Source of the DNA: Mytilisepta virgata
Taxonomy: Eukaryota > Mollusca > Bivalvia > Mytilida > Mytilidae
Direction: 5' to 3'
Assembly: GCA_028015205.1 (NCBI GenBank)
Contig: JAPWFG010000026.1
Location: forward strand, 186,001-250,000
Length of the DNA: 64,000 nucleotides
Each line of letters begins with the position of its first letter. The stretch's first letter is position 1. The notes under the pieces are model-generated. The model did no database searches and had not been told where the DNA came from. It was given only the letters and a program-made list of their open reading frames with translations. The position numbers and the translations under genes are program-made. Of this stretch, positions 30,056 through 42,957 are shown piece by piece.

Positions 30056-33000
30056 ATGGCTCAAGCTCTAGCTGAACCCGGTGATGTTAGACATGGGTTT
30101 GTGTATAAGGGATCATTTAGTCACGACTTTAGTAGAGTTACAGCCATGGCAACCAACAAGGATGGTGACATCTTGTTGTGTGATTACAATAAAAAGCAAG
30201 TGATCCTGGTTGATAGTGACGGGAAATATTTAACATTTCTGGCACTGGATAGCAATCCATATGACGTTACCGTTACCAGTGAGAATTCGGCATTCGTCAC
30301 AATACCAAATGAGAGATCTGTTGTACAGGTGGATCCAGACAGACTCGTTATTTGCCAAAAAGTGTATTGGGAATATCCTGACGTCACTCCGTTATCAGTG
30401 TTATCATTCGATGACCCGGGTAACGGGAGAGCATATTGCACAATCGGAATTGTTTATGATGGAAATCAAATCACGAAAGCATTAACATTTCTACACAACG
30501 AATTATCGTAAGTTATATGAACAATTACGCTTCTCTGAACAACATTTTTATATTAAGTTTGAGAAAAAGCTCAAAAATGTTTGTTTGTCAATAATTGTTG
30601 TGAATTGTTGATTTTGATTGGTCGACAACGTTACGTGTAAGGTTTTTTATTTTTCCAATTAATGACGTTCAGCGTATGAATATGAGATCTAGTAAAAGAG
30701 TGCAATTTTAAACCGCTCATTCAAACCTTCGGACTTTATTCGGTTTGTGAGGGAACTGTTCTCCTTTATACACCGACAAGTTGCTTCAAAACAACTCTTA
30801 TTACCATGATAAAGAAAGGAATTAAGGCTTTCAAAATCTGCAATATTATTACTAAAAGATTGCAGCGCATAAATGTTATGTGTTCCATTGTCTGTGCGCC
30901 AACTGTAGTTAAAATTTCTCATAGTTATTATCAAATCAAATCAAATCAATTTGTATTGTCATATAAATCATATTGATTTGTGACACATATAAACAAAATA
31001 AATACTAGCAAGTATGAACATATCAACATACCAAATCTAAATCAATAAAATAACATGTGTTTATAGGTTCGATATGTCATTAATATTATGCTGACTCATT
31101 TTCACTTACAATTGACTATTAAATAATTAAAAGTATTCAAGAATGCACTTATACGTCTATATATTATCTCTTATAGTAACAGGCACACTGATAGCGCGTG
31201 TTGCCTTGGTGATACTCTGTCCGCTGCATGTGACAAGGGCAATTTAATGTGCATCTGTTTTTAAATATTGCATAACATGGAAACGGATTAATAAAAGCTT
31301 GCAACAAGCTTGTTTCCGAATCCTTTTATTATTCATGTTATTGCTGATCATTGTGTACATTGTATTGTATGTTTATTTGCTTGAATTATAATAAAATATG
31401 TTTACACTATAAATATTGCATCGTCGCAAATGTCAAGAAAGTTTCTGGGAGACTTTAACATTAAGTTTGTAATAAATATAGGATATTCTGTTTACTGGCG
31501 TACAGCGCTGTCAACGTATTCTTTAATTTCCACACATTCCACGGTGGTGAAAACTAGCTACACCATGCTCTTTCCACGCCTTGCTCCACCATGGAGACAC
31601 GCAAGTAAAAGTGCAGTGGAGAGAGTGGTTTCGCGTGTAGGTCAAGCCGAGTCGTTTTGTTTGCAGGTCTGTTGGAGTCCCACTTGTCGTTCATATTCGC
31701 TAAGACCATGCTATGTAGCTTTAATGTTTTATATAGCTTTATTGAATATTTTATTAGAAAGTTAATTATTCGGTAGCTTTTATTGTTTTATTTTCATTAT
31801 TTCTATTGATTATTTTTTTGCAATCTTCAAAATAACTTTCCAAAGATTCTAATAGATATAGTAAATTTATACTATGCTGTATACGACGCATTTCAAGGAG
31901 TTACCTCTCATCAGCAGCATTAAAACCGAAACATTTGGAAGACCAAAAACCAAACTTATTTTAAACAAGAAGTACTCATAACCACAAATACCGAAATAGG
32001 AAGCCAATTTTCAGCTAAGGAGATCTACCATGTGCAAAACTTGAATGATCTTGCAGACAAGTCCATTTTTTCTAAAACGTGATTATTGTAATAGTTTCTA
32101 TAAATGCATTAATACAAATAATAAATGACCATAAAAGAAACATTTTCATATGTGTGGGGTATTAATTTTATGTAATATAATAATCTTTATCTTTATGTCT
32201 ATATAAATTCTCCCCAAATAAGTTTATTTATTTATTACTAAGTAAACTATTTATATTAATCTAAAAGTTAAACATATGACACGGAAAGGGAGTGTACCCT
32301 TCTTAAAATAATATTTTACACCTACACGTATTTCACTTTTAAACAATAAAAGGTGTCATCAGGTACTAAACAATAACTTCAACGGTTTCCCTTGGGAATG
32401 TCTTAATAGCAAAAACTTACCTACCCGCAATATCTCCCTTTATAAACAATTTTTCATTTTCAGATACACGAAACTCCTCATCTCAATTTTATATTTTACT
32501 TGTAGAAAAGATTGCTTTGAAATTCGTAATTTAAAGTCTATGGGCAATTACTACTTGTACGTGTAATATAAGCAATGCAGTATGAAGTGAAATTCAAATA
32601 AAAAAATAATAATGGATAAAGCTATTTATTGACAAGTGGGTATTAAATAATTATTATGTACATAGCACCATACAAAATCAAAGTAGTTTCTTCTTTTACG
32701 CAATTGTTCGAAGCAATAGAGTAAAACATAAATACGGGTATTATTTTCGATAATAATATTAACACCATCATATAATTTTCAAAATTGAAAATTATATAAA
32801 TTGTTTTCAATAAAGAAAGAAATGTATGCAATGTAACGATGCTTTATTCGAAGTTCTTTTTTTAAAATACAAATATACTACAGGTAGGAAACGTGGAACT
32901 GCTATGGAAGTAGATTCCACTTGATCGATATACATATCCTTACAATCATGACAATGTTACATTTATTAGTTAGAAATTGGAGCCAAGTGAATAAGCATTT

Positions 33001-34078
33001 TGACAAATATATCATGAGAAAATAAACAATCTATGCTGAAATGGTCTTTATATTTTTCAAATCCTTTATAAAACGTAAAATGTATGTAGAAAGATGAATA
33101 TAACAACCATCGACATATACCATGTTTTATTACACAAACATTAAAGTTTGTTTGGTGGAAATCCTTGCCCTAACTTCCTATCTTCATTTGAGTATAAAAT
33201 AATTATTCATCACTTAAAAACTTTTTTCTACTTCAAAATTTATCAGATAGTGCATATTAAACATAAAACCTCTACGTAACTCGACTTAAACCCTACTAAA
33301 ACCCCACGTAACCCCCATCCAAAACTCCACTAAAAAGTCGGGGTTTGAATGGAGAAAGATGTCTCACTACTCACCTCCACCTTAACCGTGCAGAGTTGGG
33401 AAATTAGAAAATACGTTGACGGTACTGTGTTAATCATACTCTTGAAATAAAAATTTTCTGCACGTGCCAATTTAATCCAACAATGTATGGCTAGTAAGCA
33501 ATGGTTAAGTCCAAAAAATGTCAAAATCCGTAAAATTAAACCAAAACGTTGCAAAGCACATTCATATCCCAAAATATTTTGTAATTGTCTGTTTAACTGC
33601 AGTTGTATGTTACAGATCGTACATACGCGATAAGGAAGAGAGAGGAACAAGACGACACCTTTACGATATTTGTGCCTTGTCTGCACTGAAAATACATGCA
33701 TTGAACAGATATAGAAAAAGAAATTACCCGGAACGGAATGTTTACTGTTGCGTTGGAGGACAGAACTACGTTGTTGTAAGTACTACAAGCGCAATCGCAA
33801 GCATTTCCGGGAATGATTATGAACCCAAAAATGTAAAAATTCCATCACTAAAAGTGCCCACTGATCTGTGCTCAGATGACAACCGCCATGTTTATGTGAG
33901 TGGACAGAAGTCAGATACTATACATAGACTGACAGATGAAGGGAAAGTTGTTGACATCCCTTTGTCACGTGATCACGGGATCAATAAACCTGTCGCCATA
34001 TGCTTTAGTCGGGACTTCTCGAAGTTTTACGTTGCTAACGAATTTGGAAAATCTGTACTTATGTTTGATGTTGTCTAG
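30056..34078 (+). CDS. NHL-type beta-propeller protein (TRIM/NHL-like, no RING seen), two exons
   Basis: Exon 1 runs from ATG 30056 to 30507 with an ideal GTAAGT donor. The last exon is 33616-34078 behind a GTTACAG acceptor. The phase 2 junction restores the frame and gives 304 aa. The propeller strands are clear: AMATNKDGDILLCDYNKKQ, ILVDSDGKYL, VYVSGQKSDTIHRLTDEGK and FSKFYVANEFGKSVLMFDV. Such repeats form ligand- or RNA-binding propellers, as in the C-terminus of TRIM-NHL proteins common in bivalves. No RING, B-box or coiled coil precedes it, so it is a stand-alone propeller or has missing 5' exons. Blade number is low for a full six-blade ring, which fits a skipped exon (see 31177). Confidence 0.78.
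31177..31264 (+). CDS. Candidate alternative or fossil exon of the NHL gene
   Basis: After the acceptor CTCTTATAG, a frame in phase with exon 1 reads Cys-rich and propeller-like (SACCLGDTLSAACDKGNLMC). It stops at TAA 31262-31264. It would either be an alternative last exon or a degraded middle blade whose donor was lost. No strong donor is seen before the stop. Confidence 0.35.
31829..32045 (+). repeat. Dispersed R1 repeat, 5' half, inside NHL intron
   Basis: Matches the first ~210 bp of the R1 unit and ends near CTACCATGTGCAA. It lies within the large intron 30508-33615, which is otherwise AT-rich with no recognised element. Confidence 0.82.
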
Positions 34079-35360
34079 TTAAACATTTCATGGATTGATT
34101 TTAAATGTACGGAATTACTAATTCGTTGCTTTAGTTCGAGATTTGAAGGTATTCATGCAATTTTATCTTACCCTTTACAAGGCTTGCTGAACAATTACCA
34201 TACTGGTTATTTTACACTACTGTTTTTCTTTTGAACAATTATGCTGTGGTATTGAAATAACTCTATGTATACTATTGCTCATAGAGATATTAGTTAATTG
34301 ATTGATAGTTACAGATTGTAATATAGGTATATCAGAATTTTTTCTCTTGTACATATATGATAAAAACAAACCAAAACAAATGTATGCTTTTATTATGTCT
34401 CGATACACGAAAAAATCCAACGACTTGTGCTCAGCATCAATGGAAGCAAATCGTTAAAATAACTTGTCGATGACTTCCATTCTAGTGTACACCTATGCAA
34501 CTGAATTCCATGATTCTTGTGGATATACGTGATATCCGTTTTGATGCATAAGAAGTGAACATTTGTTTTTTACGACTCATCTTTGGGGCTCAAGGCCTAA
34601 AATGTTTTTGAAACCCGTAAAAATAACCAAAAACGTTGAAGAGCAAATTCAAATATTGAAAGGTAAAAACAATCTATAGAAAGTGATTAGTTGTGGCCGA
34701 GGGACAAAAAAAGTACAGTTGAGGTTGTTATTGAAACTATCAAAACATGGTATAGGTAATCCAAAAACAAAAAAGCTAGTACCAGGTTTCAATGACATAC
34801 AAAATAGTACCCTGTGAGTATATAGAATTTCTCTAGAATGAACCATAGGTAGTTTAACTGACAGCAAACTCTCTGCTATGTTAATATTTGTGTTTTCTAC
34901 TCTTTTATGTTATTTTTTGTCCGGAGTTCTTTCAGTTGGGTTGCAGTGATTGATTGGTATTTCATTGTTGACCTTTCCTGTTGTCTATTTTGTTTTTATG
35001 GATATCCTTTCATCCCGCTTGTTTGAAAATCCAGATAAAAATCATCAACAAAAGGGGGTATTTTATTTTATCCAATCAAATTTCTGGTTATTAAAAACCA
35101 TTAACTTGGTTAATTTTAATCTTAAATAAGTACAGACAATAAAAAAACAGGAAGGTAAACTAGCGCCATATTGTCTAAAAAACGAGTTCTGTCGCCATTT
35201 AATAATTGCAAAAATGTGAAATCGTCCCCGGTTAAAGGATTCCAAAACTAAACAACCAATCGGTTCTTAAAGAATTTCCTAAAACGCTAAAACAATAAAC
35301 CTTGTTTAATGTTTGAACAAAATAAAACACGCCTATTTAAATGCATAAACCGAAATGACC
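34079..35360. other. Intergenic DNA downstream of NHL gene
   Basis: No gene was recognised. 34930-35000 (CAGTTGGGTTGCAGTGATTG .. TCATTGTTGACCTTTC) resembles 44750-44815 and marks another weak dispersed repeat. Confidence 0.45.
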
Positions 35361-35600
35361 GAAATAAAGCTTAGGAAAAATCAAAGGTAAGTACAAGTGT
35401 GCCGGGGGAAGTTTGTATCCTACTTTGCACAGAATTACCATTTTTACATAATATCAACTGGAAATTTCAAGGCAAGTATTGAAACCCGTATTTCCGAAAC
35501 TGGCAACTAAACAGATACATGTAACACCCTTGCAGAAGGAGATTTGTTTATGACCACTTAGGCGATACCATGTAATTCTTCCAAATCTCCCGGATGTTAC
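35360..35600. repeat. Dispersed R4 repeat, decayed copy
   Basis: AGGAAAAATCAAAGGTAAG .. GTATCCTACTTTGCACAG .. CTTAGGCGATACC parallels 49570-49780. Confidence 0.5.
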
Positions 35601-36760
35601 TTACAATTTAATGGCAACGACCTCAGTAATTATCAGAAAACTTCGATATTGTCATGGCCGTCGCATTCACACAAAGAAGTGGGTGTCAATTTGAAAACTT
35701 TATATCTCCATAATCCCTGTTTTAAACTTTTGGTTACGGTTTATTTTGTTAAAAAGAAATATAATTTACGTTCATGATATGTAATGTTTCAGTTACCTTA
35801 ATAAACGACAGTTCTCATTACTGCACTCATTCGTTATTTAATCATTTTGTAAACCGAGTATATGTCGAAAATGTTGAAAAGGAAAGGGAAAAAAATACTT
35901 CAACATGTTTAAAAACGATTTATTAGCATTGATAAAATCTCTGGAGAAAACTACCTCACGGTGTGGTTAAGCAGTTCTTAAAAAGTACACATCACATACA
36001 TTCAGTCGATTCCGGTTTTTGGAGTATGCATTAATTGTAAGTGCTTCAATTGTGTTGTGCTGACTTATTCTAATTTTGTTCGGTTTTTACTATGTGTTGT
36101 TGCGGCTTTTGCGTGCCTTCTCTATCTTCAGCGTTACTGCAGTATTTTCTGGAACTGCTACAAATTCAAGTAGATCTGCTAGTGCATCCTTGTCAACTGA
36201 GTTATTAATCTACCATACCAGACTGCTTGGTAGCCTGTGAACGGTTTGATCTTAACTTGTAAGTCTGGTCACTGATGAATCTGTTGAAGTTTTGAACAGA
36301 CAAGAAATAGTTGACATCTAGTGGTCATAACAAAATCTTCATTAAGTTGAAAACCTCATCTAAATGATAAGAAATAAGGAAATGTATTACTCTCAGTAAA
36401 AACAGTATATCCAATTCTAAATAAGTTGAAGAAATTCAAGAAGTTAAATAGACGATACATGCTAGCAACCAAAATATTCCTGACAGGCGCAAATGATAAC
36501 CATCTCGGGTTATAAATGTTTACTTCGTGTCATTTCTCTAACAGATCTGTTATCTTGAAAACTTGACCAATAAAGGCTCTTTTAATGCTAGATCGTGTCC
36601 CTTAGTCTTGCTATCAATGTTTCTGGTAACAATGAGAAAAGTTTTGAATATGTATTGTTCACTTTATCATATATTTCAACTGGAGAATTGATACAATGTA
36701 TGCTATACAGGCGTAAGATGAATGTCTGTATTGGAAATTCAAAAGCTAAATAATAATTGC
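35601..36760. other. Intergenic DNA with short R3 fragment
   Basis: Only a short R3-like piece (about 36040-36125) is recognisable. No coding frame is supported. Confidence 0.4.
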
Positions 36761-36761
36761 T

Positions 36762-37604
36762 AAAGCCCCCTTTACACTGGTCGAAGACTGTGCTACGCTC
36801 TCCATGACCTCTGCGATCGCCAAGATCGCAGCAGGGTCGTGGTAAAATTGAAAAACCATCTTCAGTGTAAAGGTATTCACGACACCCTTACGCTTACCAT
36901 ACGATCAAAATACGTTTTTTCGATAATCTTTCACGTTGCTACTAAGCTCTCCTACGTTTTCGCTACGATGCCTGCGTTTGTGGTATGTTCAAGCTACGAC
37001 AAAAACAAGATCACACGACGCCCCTAGGCCGATGTTGTACGACCTCTCAAGATTGTGACACGACATCGATACGCGCTTGACGATCGTAGTACGTTGTCAC
37101 TACGCTGCTACCACGAGTATTACGACCTTGCTACGTTGTTCTCACGATCTAGCCACGATCAGCAAATAAACTATATAAAAGGACAATTTCTTGCTTGAAT
37201 GTATATTAGTTCTCACTACGATGTCTCACTACAATGTCACTACGATGTCTCTGCGCTTCCTCTACGACCAGCAAATAAACTATATAAAAGGACGATTTCT
37301 TGCTTGAATGTATATTAGTTCTCACTACGATGTCTCACTACGATCTCACTACGATGTCTCTGCGCTTCCTCTACGACAGCGGTACGATGTCTGTACGATC
37401 AAAAGTGGCGACGACCTAGCTACGTAAATTTTGAGCATGTTCAAAACAGTCGTGGCACCTGGAGATTCTACTACGACCTATCACGCGCAATGCCAACCAC
37501 ACTACGCTACTTGAAGACCTCAGTACGACCCCACTAAGATGTTCCACGATCAAAACATTTGTTATGGTCGTAGTGCAGTCTTTGTTCAGTGTAAAGGGGG
37601 CTTT
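36762..37604. mobile_element. Non-autonomous inverted-repeat element, 843 bp
   Basis: The left end AAAGCCCCCTTTACACTG mirrors the right end CAGTGTAAAGGGGGCTTT. Imperfect similarity continues inward past AAGACTG. The interior is rich in CTACGA and CTACGATGTC units and holds a 109-bp direct repeat (37161 and 37270) that contains CTATATAAAAGGAC. No transposase frame is present. No convincing target-site duplication could be read. Confidence 0.75.
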
Positions 37605-37769
37605 TGTGTAAAAATATACCATTGAGCGGGTTATTAATATTCGCCACGTGACTGAAGTTCAGTCACACTATACTGAATTCAGTCAAATAATTAATTAACA
37701 CAAATTGTGACTGGTCTCTTGTGAAAAAAAAAGAAAAAGTCTAAGGATAAACAATACATCAATAAAACC

Positions 37770-37915
37770 CAGTAAGGATCGGGAAAGACATTGCTATGCA
37801 TGAAAAGTTTTTGTTTTTGTTTCTAACTTATAACATTAAATGCTTGTTTTCTTTCTTTCAGAAATCATGTTTAAAGTTTATCCAAGCGTCTGCAATTAAT
37901 TATCACCACACTTTC
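37770..37915 (+). repeat. Orphan copy of the esterase 5' flank
   Basis: ATTGCTATGCATGAAAAG .. TTTGTTTCTAA .. CTTTCTTTCAGAAA aligns with 53200-53310 and 59930-60040 upstream of esterase genes 2 and 3. No esterase exon follows here. Confidence 0.55.
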
Positions 37916-38749
37916 GTATTTTAATTTTTATATAGAATGGTTGCATACTACCTTTTGTGCGCAGTAAGGTTTTATAATTTTGACTTTTTAAACTTGGGGC
38001 CCACAGGCGTCCAACTTCAAAAATTGTGAATTCAAGCTTATGAAGTTAACTCGTCTTTCGTTTTTCAATTGATGCATATTATTTCTATGGGACGACTCCA
38101 TTAATTATTTAAATTTCGAATAAATGCACATCTAGAATTATAATGATTTTTACATTTGGTAATGTTTGACAGCATGGTATTCATATAAATACATTACCCA
38201 TAAATAAGGATATCAAGTGAAAAGGGATAGGTTTTAGAATTAAAAAAATTCTAAATTGTTCAATTGTGAGAAAATGAGGCGAAGATTTCTTTGTTTTCTG
38301 AACAAATGTATGGAATTTTCATGTAGAATCTGAAAACTTAAGGCTCATCTCCATTGAAACGTCACATAAGGCCTATATTTTCAGTCGAACATTTGTAAAT
38401 TTGGATACATATTTTTTACCATTTTTTTAAAAAAAAGGAATGTTGCTATGGTGACTCTTTTTCTATGGTCAATTTTCATTTATTGTTGTTGTTTGATGCA
38501 TTGCCTGAATTTTGCCATTTTTGAATATTTATACATGTATATTAATATTATAATCTCTGAAACTATCCCAACAAATCAGTGAGGCAACTTTTAAAAATGA
38601 AAAATTTCAGAACTATTATGTCTAATCTATACATTACTGTCATGCTCCATATTCAGATGCGTAATAAGGTATTAGAATTTGAGTTTTTTTTTAGAATTGG
38701 TGCTCACAGGTATCGAATTTCGAAAATTGTCAATTTAAATACTTTTTAG

Positions 38750-39563
38750 CTCACCTGGCCCAAAGGATCGTGTAAGCGTAATCCATCACTTGTCGCCCGT
38801 CGTCGTCCGTCGTCGTAAACTATTTTGAAAAGCTTCCCCTCTGAAACTACTGGGTCAAAAATATTTTCAAATTTTACCTGGATGTTCCTTAGGGTATCTA
38901 AAGTAAACTTTGTCACCGGGAATTAGATCCATTAACAAACATGGCTGCCGTTGCTAACATAGGGGTGAAATGCAGTTTTTCGCTTATATCTGAAAAACTT
39001 AAGCATTTAGAGCAAAACTGACATCGTGTACAAATGTTCATCAGGTCAAGATCTATCTGCCATGAAATGTTCAGACGAATCGGTCAACCCTTTGTTTGGT
39101 TATTGCCCCTAAATTGTTATTTTAAGGAAATATGCAGTTCTAGGTTATTATCTTGAATATAATTATAAAGACAAACTGTTACAGTAAAAATGTCCCTCAA
39201 AGTAAGATCTACAAATAAGTCAAATGACAAAATCGTTTATTGACCCCTTATAGGAGTTTTTGCCCCTATAAAGACAATTTTTCACATTTTTGTCATCATT
39301 GTAAACTTTCAAAAATCTTCTCATTTGAAACTGCAGGATCAATTTCAGCCAAACTTTGGCTGACAGATCGTTAGGGTATCTAGTATAAAGCTGTGTTTTA
39401 TTGTCTTGTCCATCGTGAAACATGGTTTCCATGGCTAAGAATAGAACATAGGTGAAAAATGCACTTTTTGGCTCATATCTCAAAAACTAAAGCAGTTAGA
39501 CAAAAACTGAAAAGAAGTCAATGTTAGGTTATTAACTTGAATATTATTATAGATAAAGACAAA
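38750..39563 (-). repeat. Dispersed R2 repeat, first part (reverse)
   Basis: Starts with TTTAGCTCACCTGGCCC, the complement of the R2 closing end. The interior matches 26930-27380 in reverse (for example AAGTAAGATCTACAAATAAG). It is split from 40228-40950 by the LTR insertion. Confidence 0.72.
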
Positions 39564-39567
39564 CTGT

Positions 39568-40223
39568 TGTAACGGGATGGCCTGGGTGACCAAAGTATAT
39601 AAAATATATTTCAATTAATTTGGGAAGGTAATAATTTTAAAATTAAAATATGATTGTATAATAAGTTGTATTTAGACAGGCTAATACCAGTTTAGTACAG
39701 TTCCAATGATTAAACTGTAAAACTTGTTAAAATTGACATTTAGAAAACATCTATGTACCAAACATGGAACAAATTGTAAAACTTGTTAAAATTGACATTT
39801 AGGAAATAGATATGTACTAACATGATATTTCGATAGAGATGTATTGGAACTGTATTTGGACTGGGTATGTTTCACACGTCAGGTGCCTATTAGTAATAGT
39901 ACCCTTTTGGGATGCTGTGATTGACGTTTGAAGGACTAATTTTCTATATTCGTTTAATATTTTCTACGTATTATTTTATTTTTCTACGCAGTATTTTATC
40001 TTGTTCTCACTGGTTTTTGGGGCTAGATTATAAATACGAGCGACATTGTAGTCCGCTCAGTTGGGTTTTTACTTCAGTTCAGTTCACATCTTAACCACTG
40101 TCTGTTACTGGTAATTGATCTGCATAATAAAGTATTGGAACCACACCAGTCTTTTCATACACAACGCAAGTAACCAGTAAGCAGTAATCTACCACTATAC
40201 GATCAACGACCCATAAGCCTACA
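39568..40223 (+). mobile_element. Apparent solo LTR (656 bp) inside an R2 repeat
   Basis: It begins TGTAACGGGATGG, ends AAGCCTACA and is flanked by CTGT on both sides (39564-39567 and 40224-40227). Internally it has a TATA box, TATAAATA, at 40029-40036 and an AATAAA signal at 40136-40141, about 105 bp later, as expected of an LTR promoter and polyadenylation site. The surrounding R2 sequence resumes after it. No second LTR, primer-binding site or gag/pol is in the window, so it is most simply a recombination-derived solo LTR. Confidence 0.75.
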
Positions 40224-40227
40224 CTGT

Positions 40228-40950
40228 ACACATCAAAAATGTTCAGCAAAGTAAGATCTACAAATAAGTCAACATGACCAAAGTCGTCAATTGACCCTCA
40301 TAGAAGTTTTTGCCCTTCAAAGACAATGTACATGTAAACAGTAATTATCTGTAAAAATAATGGTCTGACATATTGTCTCAGATGTTTAGAGCATAACTTG
40401 AAATAAGTTAAATGGTAGCTGTACAAGAAAATGGAGGCTGAAGGGTCGAGGTCATTGAAATGTCCCATAGCAACCATATATATATGGGTTAAGGACCCTA
40501 TAACTTACCTGTACAAGTAAAAAATAAAGGTCAGGAGTCAAGGTCACTGAAATAACAACCGATGAAATAGTTCCTAGCCAACATATATATTTAGATTCAG
40601 GACCCTATAATATTGCTGTACAAGTCAATTTGGAGGCTCAAGGGTCAAAGTCATTGAAAAAAATCCATAGCAACCAGATATATTTGGGCTCAGAACCCTA
40701 CAATTTACCAGTTCATGTCATAATGGAAGGTCAAGAGTCAAGGCCATTAAAAAGGTCCCTAGCAACCGATGAAAAATCCCTAAGAACCTGTATATTTGGG
40801 TTCATGATTCTATATTTTAGCTGTGCAAGTCAATGTTGAGGCAAACAATGCAACGGTATACATTAAATAGCAAACATAATCATTGTTGCAAGATATAAAC
40901 ACACAATTACAAGTGAGCGAATTAGGCTCTTTGGAGCCTCTTTTTTCAAT
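40228..40950 (-). repeat. Dispersed R2 repeat, second part, with ~95-bp internal repeats
   Basis: R2 resumes at AAAAATGTTCAGCAAAG and ends at GAGCGAATTAGGCTC. From about 40430 to 40850 a degenerate unit (GGAGGCT(C/G)AAGGGTC .. CATAGCAACC .. GGACCCTATAA) recurs four to five times. Confidence 0.68.
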
Positions 40951-41241
40951 TGATGCATTTAATTCTTAAATAGTATTGTTTGTTAATCATTCTATGCAGA
41001 TGAGCAATAAGGTTTTAAAATCTTAATTTTCTTAACTTGAGGCTCACTGGGGTTGAATTTTGATAATTGTGAATTGTAAATGTAAGCTTGTCACCTAAAC
41101 TCAACTTTTATTTTGCAATTTATCTATTTTATTTCTACATAGTATTGTCAGACACTCACTGCTGTCGAAAATCGCAACTTCAGGCTTGTCATCTTAGCTC
41201 TTTAGTTTTCCACAACGAAGTTGAGGGGAACTATTGGAGTA

Positions 41242-41257
41242 CCCCCCCCCCCCCCCC
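41242..41257. repeat. C(16) homopolymer
   Basis: An uninterrupted run of 16 C followed by CTCCGCCTCC; the length is prone to sequencing error. Confidence 0.9.
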
Positions 41258-41295
41258 TCCGCCTCCACGTCTGCGTCCACAGCCAGTTCGCAGTT

Positions 41296-42481
41296 ACTAG
41301 TTGACATAAGGTCATGTATTTTTGTGTCCAGGTGTTTGTTGAAGAGACTGATAATGTGACATACGATGAAGGTCACATGACCCATATTACACGGTTTACT
41401 GGCTTTTAAGTTTTATGTCAAACATCAGTTTTTAAAATATAAAGTGATCTACAATCATATTCCTTGGTATGAGGATGCATCTTGGGAAGTAACACAGCCT
41501 CCCACCAAAATTAGGTCACTCTGACCTACTTATTGTGCTTCATTGACTTAGGTTAAGTTTTACGTTCGAGTTCAGTTCGAGTTCATTCTCTGATACGAAG
41601 GGACCTACAATCATAATACTTGGTGTCAGATTGCATCTCGGGGAGTAACACAGCCTCCAGCCAAAATAAGGTCACGCTGACCCACTTATCGCGCTTCATT
41701 AACTTAGGTTAAGTTTTGCGTCCGAGTTCAGTTCCCTTATACCTAAAGGGACATACAATCATTCTACTTGGTGTCAGGGTGCATTTCGGGGAGTAACGCA
41801 GCTTCCCACCAAAATTAGATCACCCTGACCTGCTTATCGCGCTTCATTGACTAAGGTTAAGTTATATGTCCGAGTTCAGTTCTCCGATACTAGTTGACAT
41901 AAGGTCATGTATTTTTGTGTCCAGGTGTTTGTTGAAGAGACTGATAATGTGACATACGATGAAGGTCACATGACCCATATAACACGGTTTACTGGCTTTT
42001 AAGTTTTATGTCAAACATCAGTTTTTAAAATATAAAGTGATCTACAATCATATTCCTTGGTATGAGGATGCATCTTGGGAAGTAACACAGCCTCCCACCA
42101 AAATTAGGTCACTCTGACCTACTTATTGTGCTTCATTGACTTAGGTTAAGTTTTACGTTCGAGTTCAGTTCGAGTTCATTCTCTGATATGAAGGGACCTA
42201 CAATCATAATACTTGGTGTCAGATTGCATCTCGGGGAGTAACACAGCCTCCAGCCAAAATAAGGTCACGCTGACCCACTTATCGCGCTTCATTAACTTAG
42301 GTTAAGTTTTGCGTCCGAGTTCAGTTCCCTTATACCTAAAGGGACATACAATCATTCTACTTGGTGTCAGGGTGCATTTCGGGGAGTAACGCAGCTTCCC
42401 ACCAAAATTAGATCACCCTGACCTGCTTATCGCGCTTCATTGACTAAGGTTAAGTTATATGTCCGAGTTCAGTTCTCCGAT
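41296..42481 (+). repeat. 593-bp near-identical tandem duplication
   Basis: 41296-41888 is repeated at 41889-42481 with very few differences (for example GATACGAAGG against GATATGAAGG). Each copy contains three ~150-bp subunits marked by CAATCAT and TACTTGGTGTCAGG. Such high identity suggests a recent duplication or an assembly duplicate. Confidence 0.93.
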
Positions 42482-42640
42482 ACAAGGCGACCTACAATCA
42501 TATTACTTGGTGTCAGGGTGCATCTCAGAGAGTAACACAGCCTCCCACCAAAAGTAGGTCACTCTGACCTACTTATTGCGCTTTATTGACTTAAGTGTAC
42601 TTTTACGTCCGAGTTCAGTTCTCTGATACCAAGCGATCTA
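42482..42640 (+). repeat. Terminal ~150-bp subunit of the array
   Basis: A further subunit at 42494 onward (CAATCATATTACTTGGTG) closes a total of seven subunits. Subunit starts are 41452, 41608, 41756, 42045, 42201, 42349 and 42494. Confidence 0.85.
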
Positions 42641-42957
42641 CATATCTGTGTTTAGTATTCGTCTTGTGACGTTGGCCGTTTCTTTTTGTCGTCTTTTGGG
42701 GTTTAATTCTATGGAATATCAGACCTTCTGCAAACCCTTAACCTTTGATATTCTCGAATTTACAAAACTATTGCTGATGTCATAGGTGAGAGCAACCACC
42801 TACCATAGAAGCGGTCTGACTACGTTATCTTTCCATTTCAATTATTGTTCTGTACGTGCTGTAGTTAGTGAAATCTTATTGGTTATCACACCATGCGGGT
42901 TTTAAATTAAATTTATTTTCCTACGAAATCTGAAATTTGTTTTAGTTTGGAAAATAT

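Noticed and set aside
31430..31765. 111-aa frame in the NHL intron
   Set aside because: No domain, no splice signals in phase with neighbouring exons and mixed composition; likely chance.
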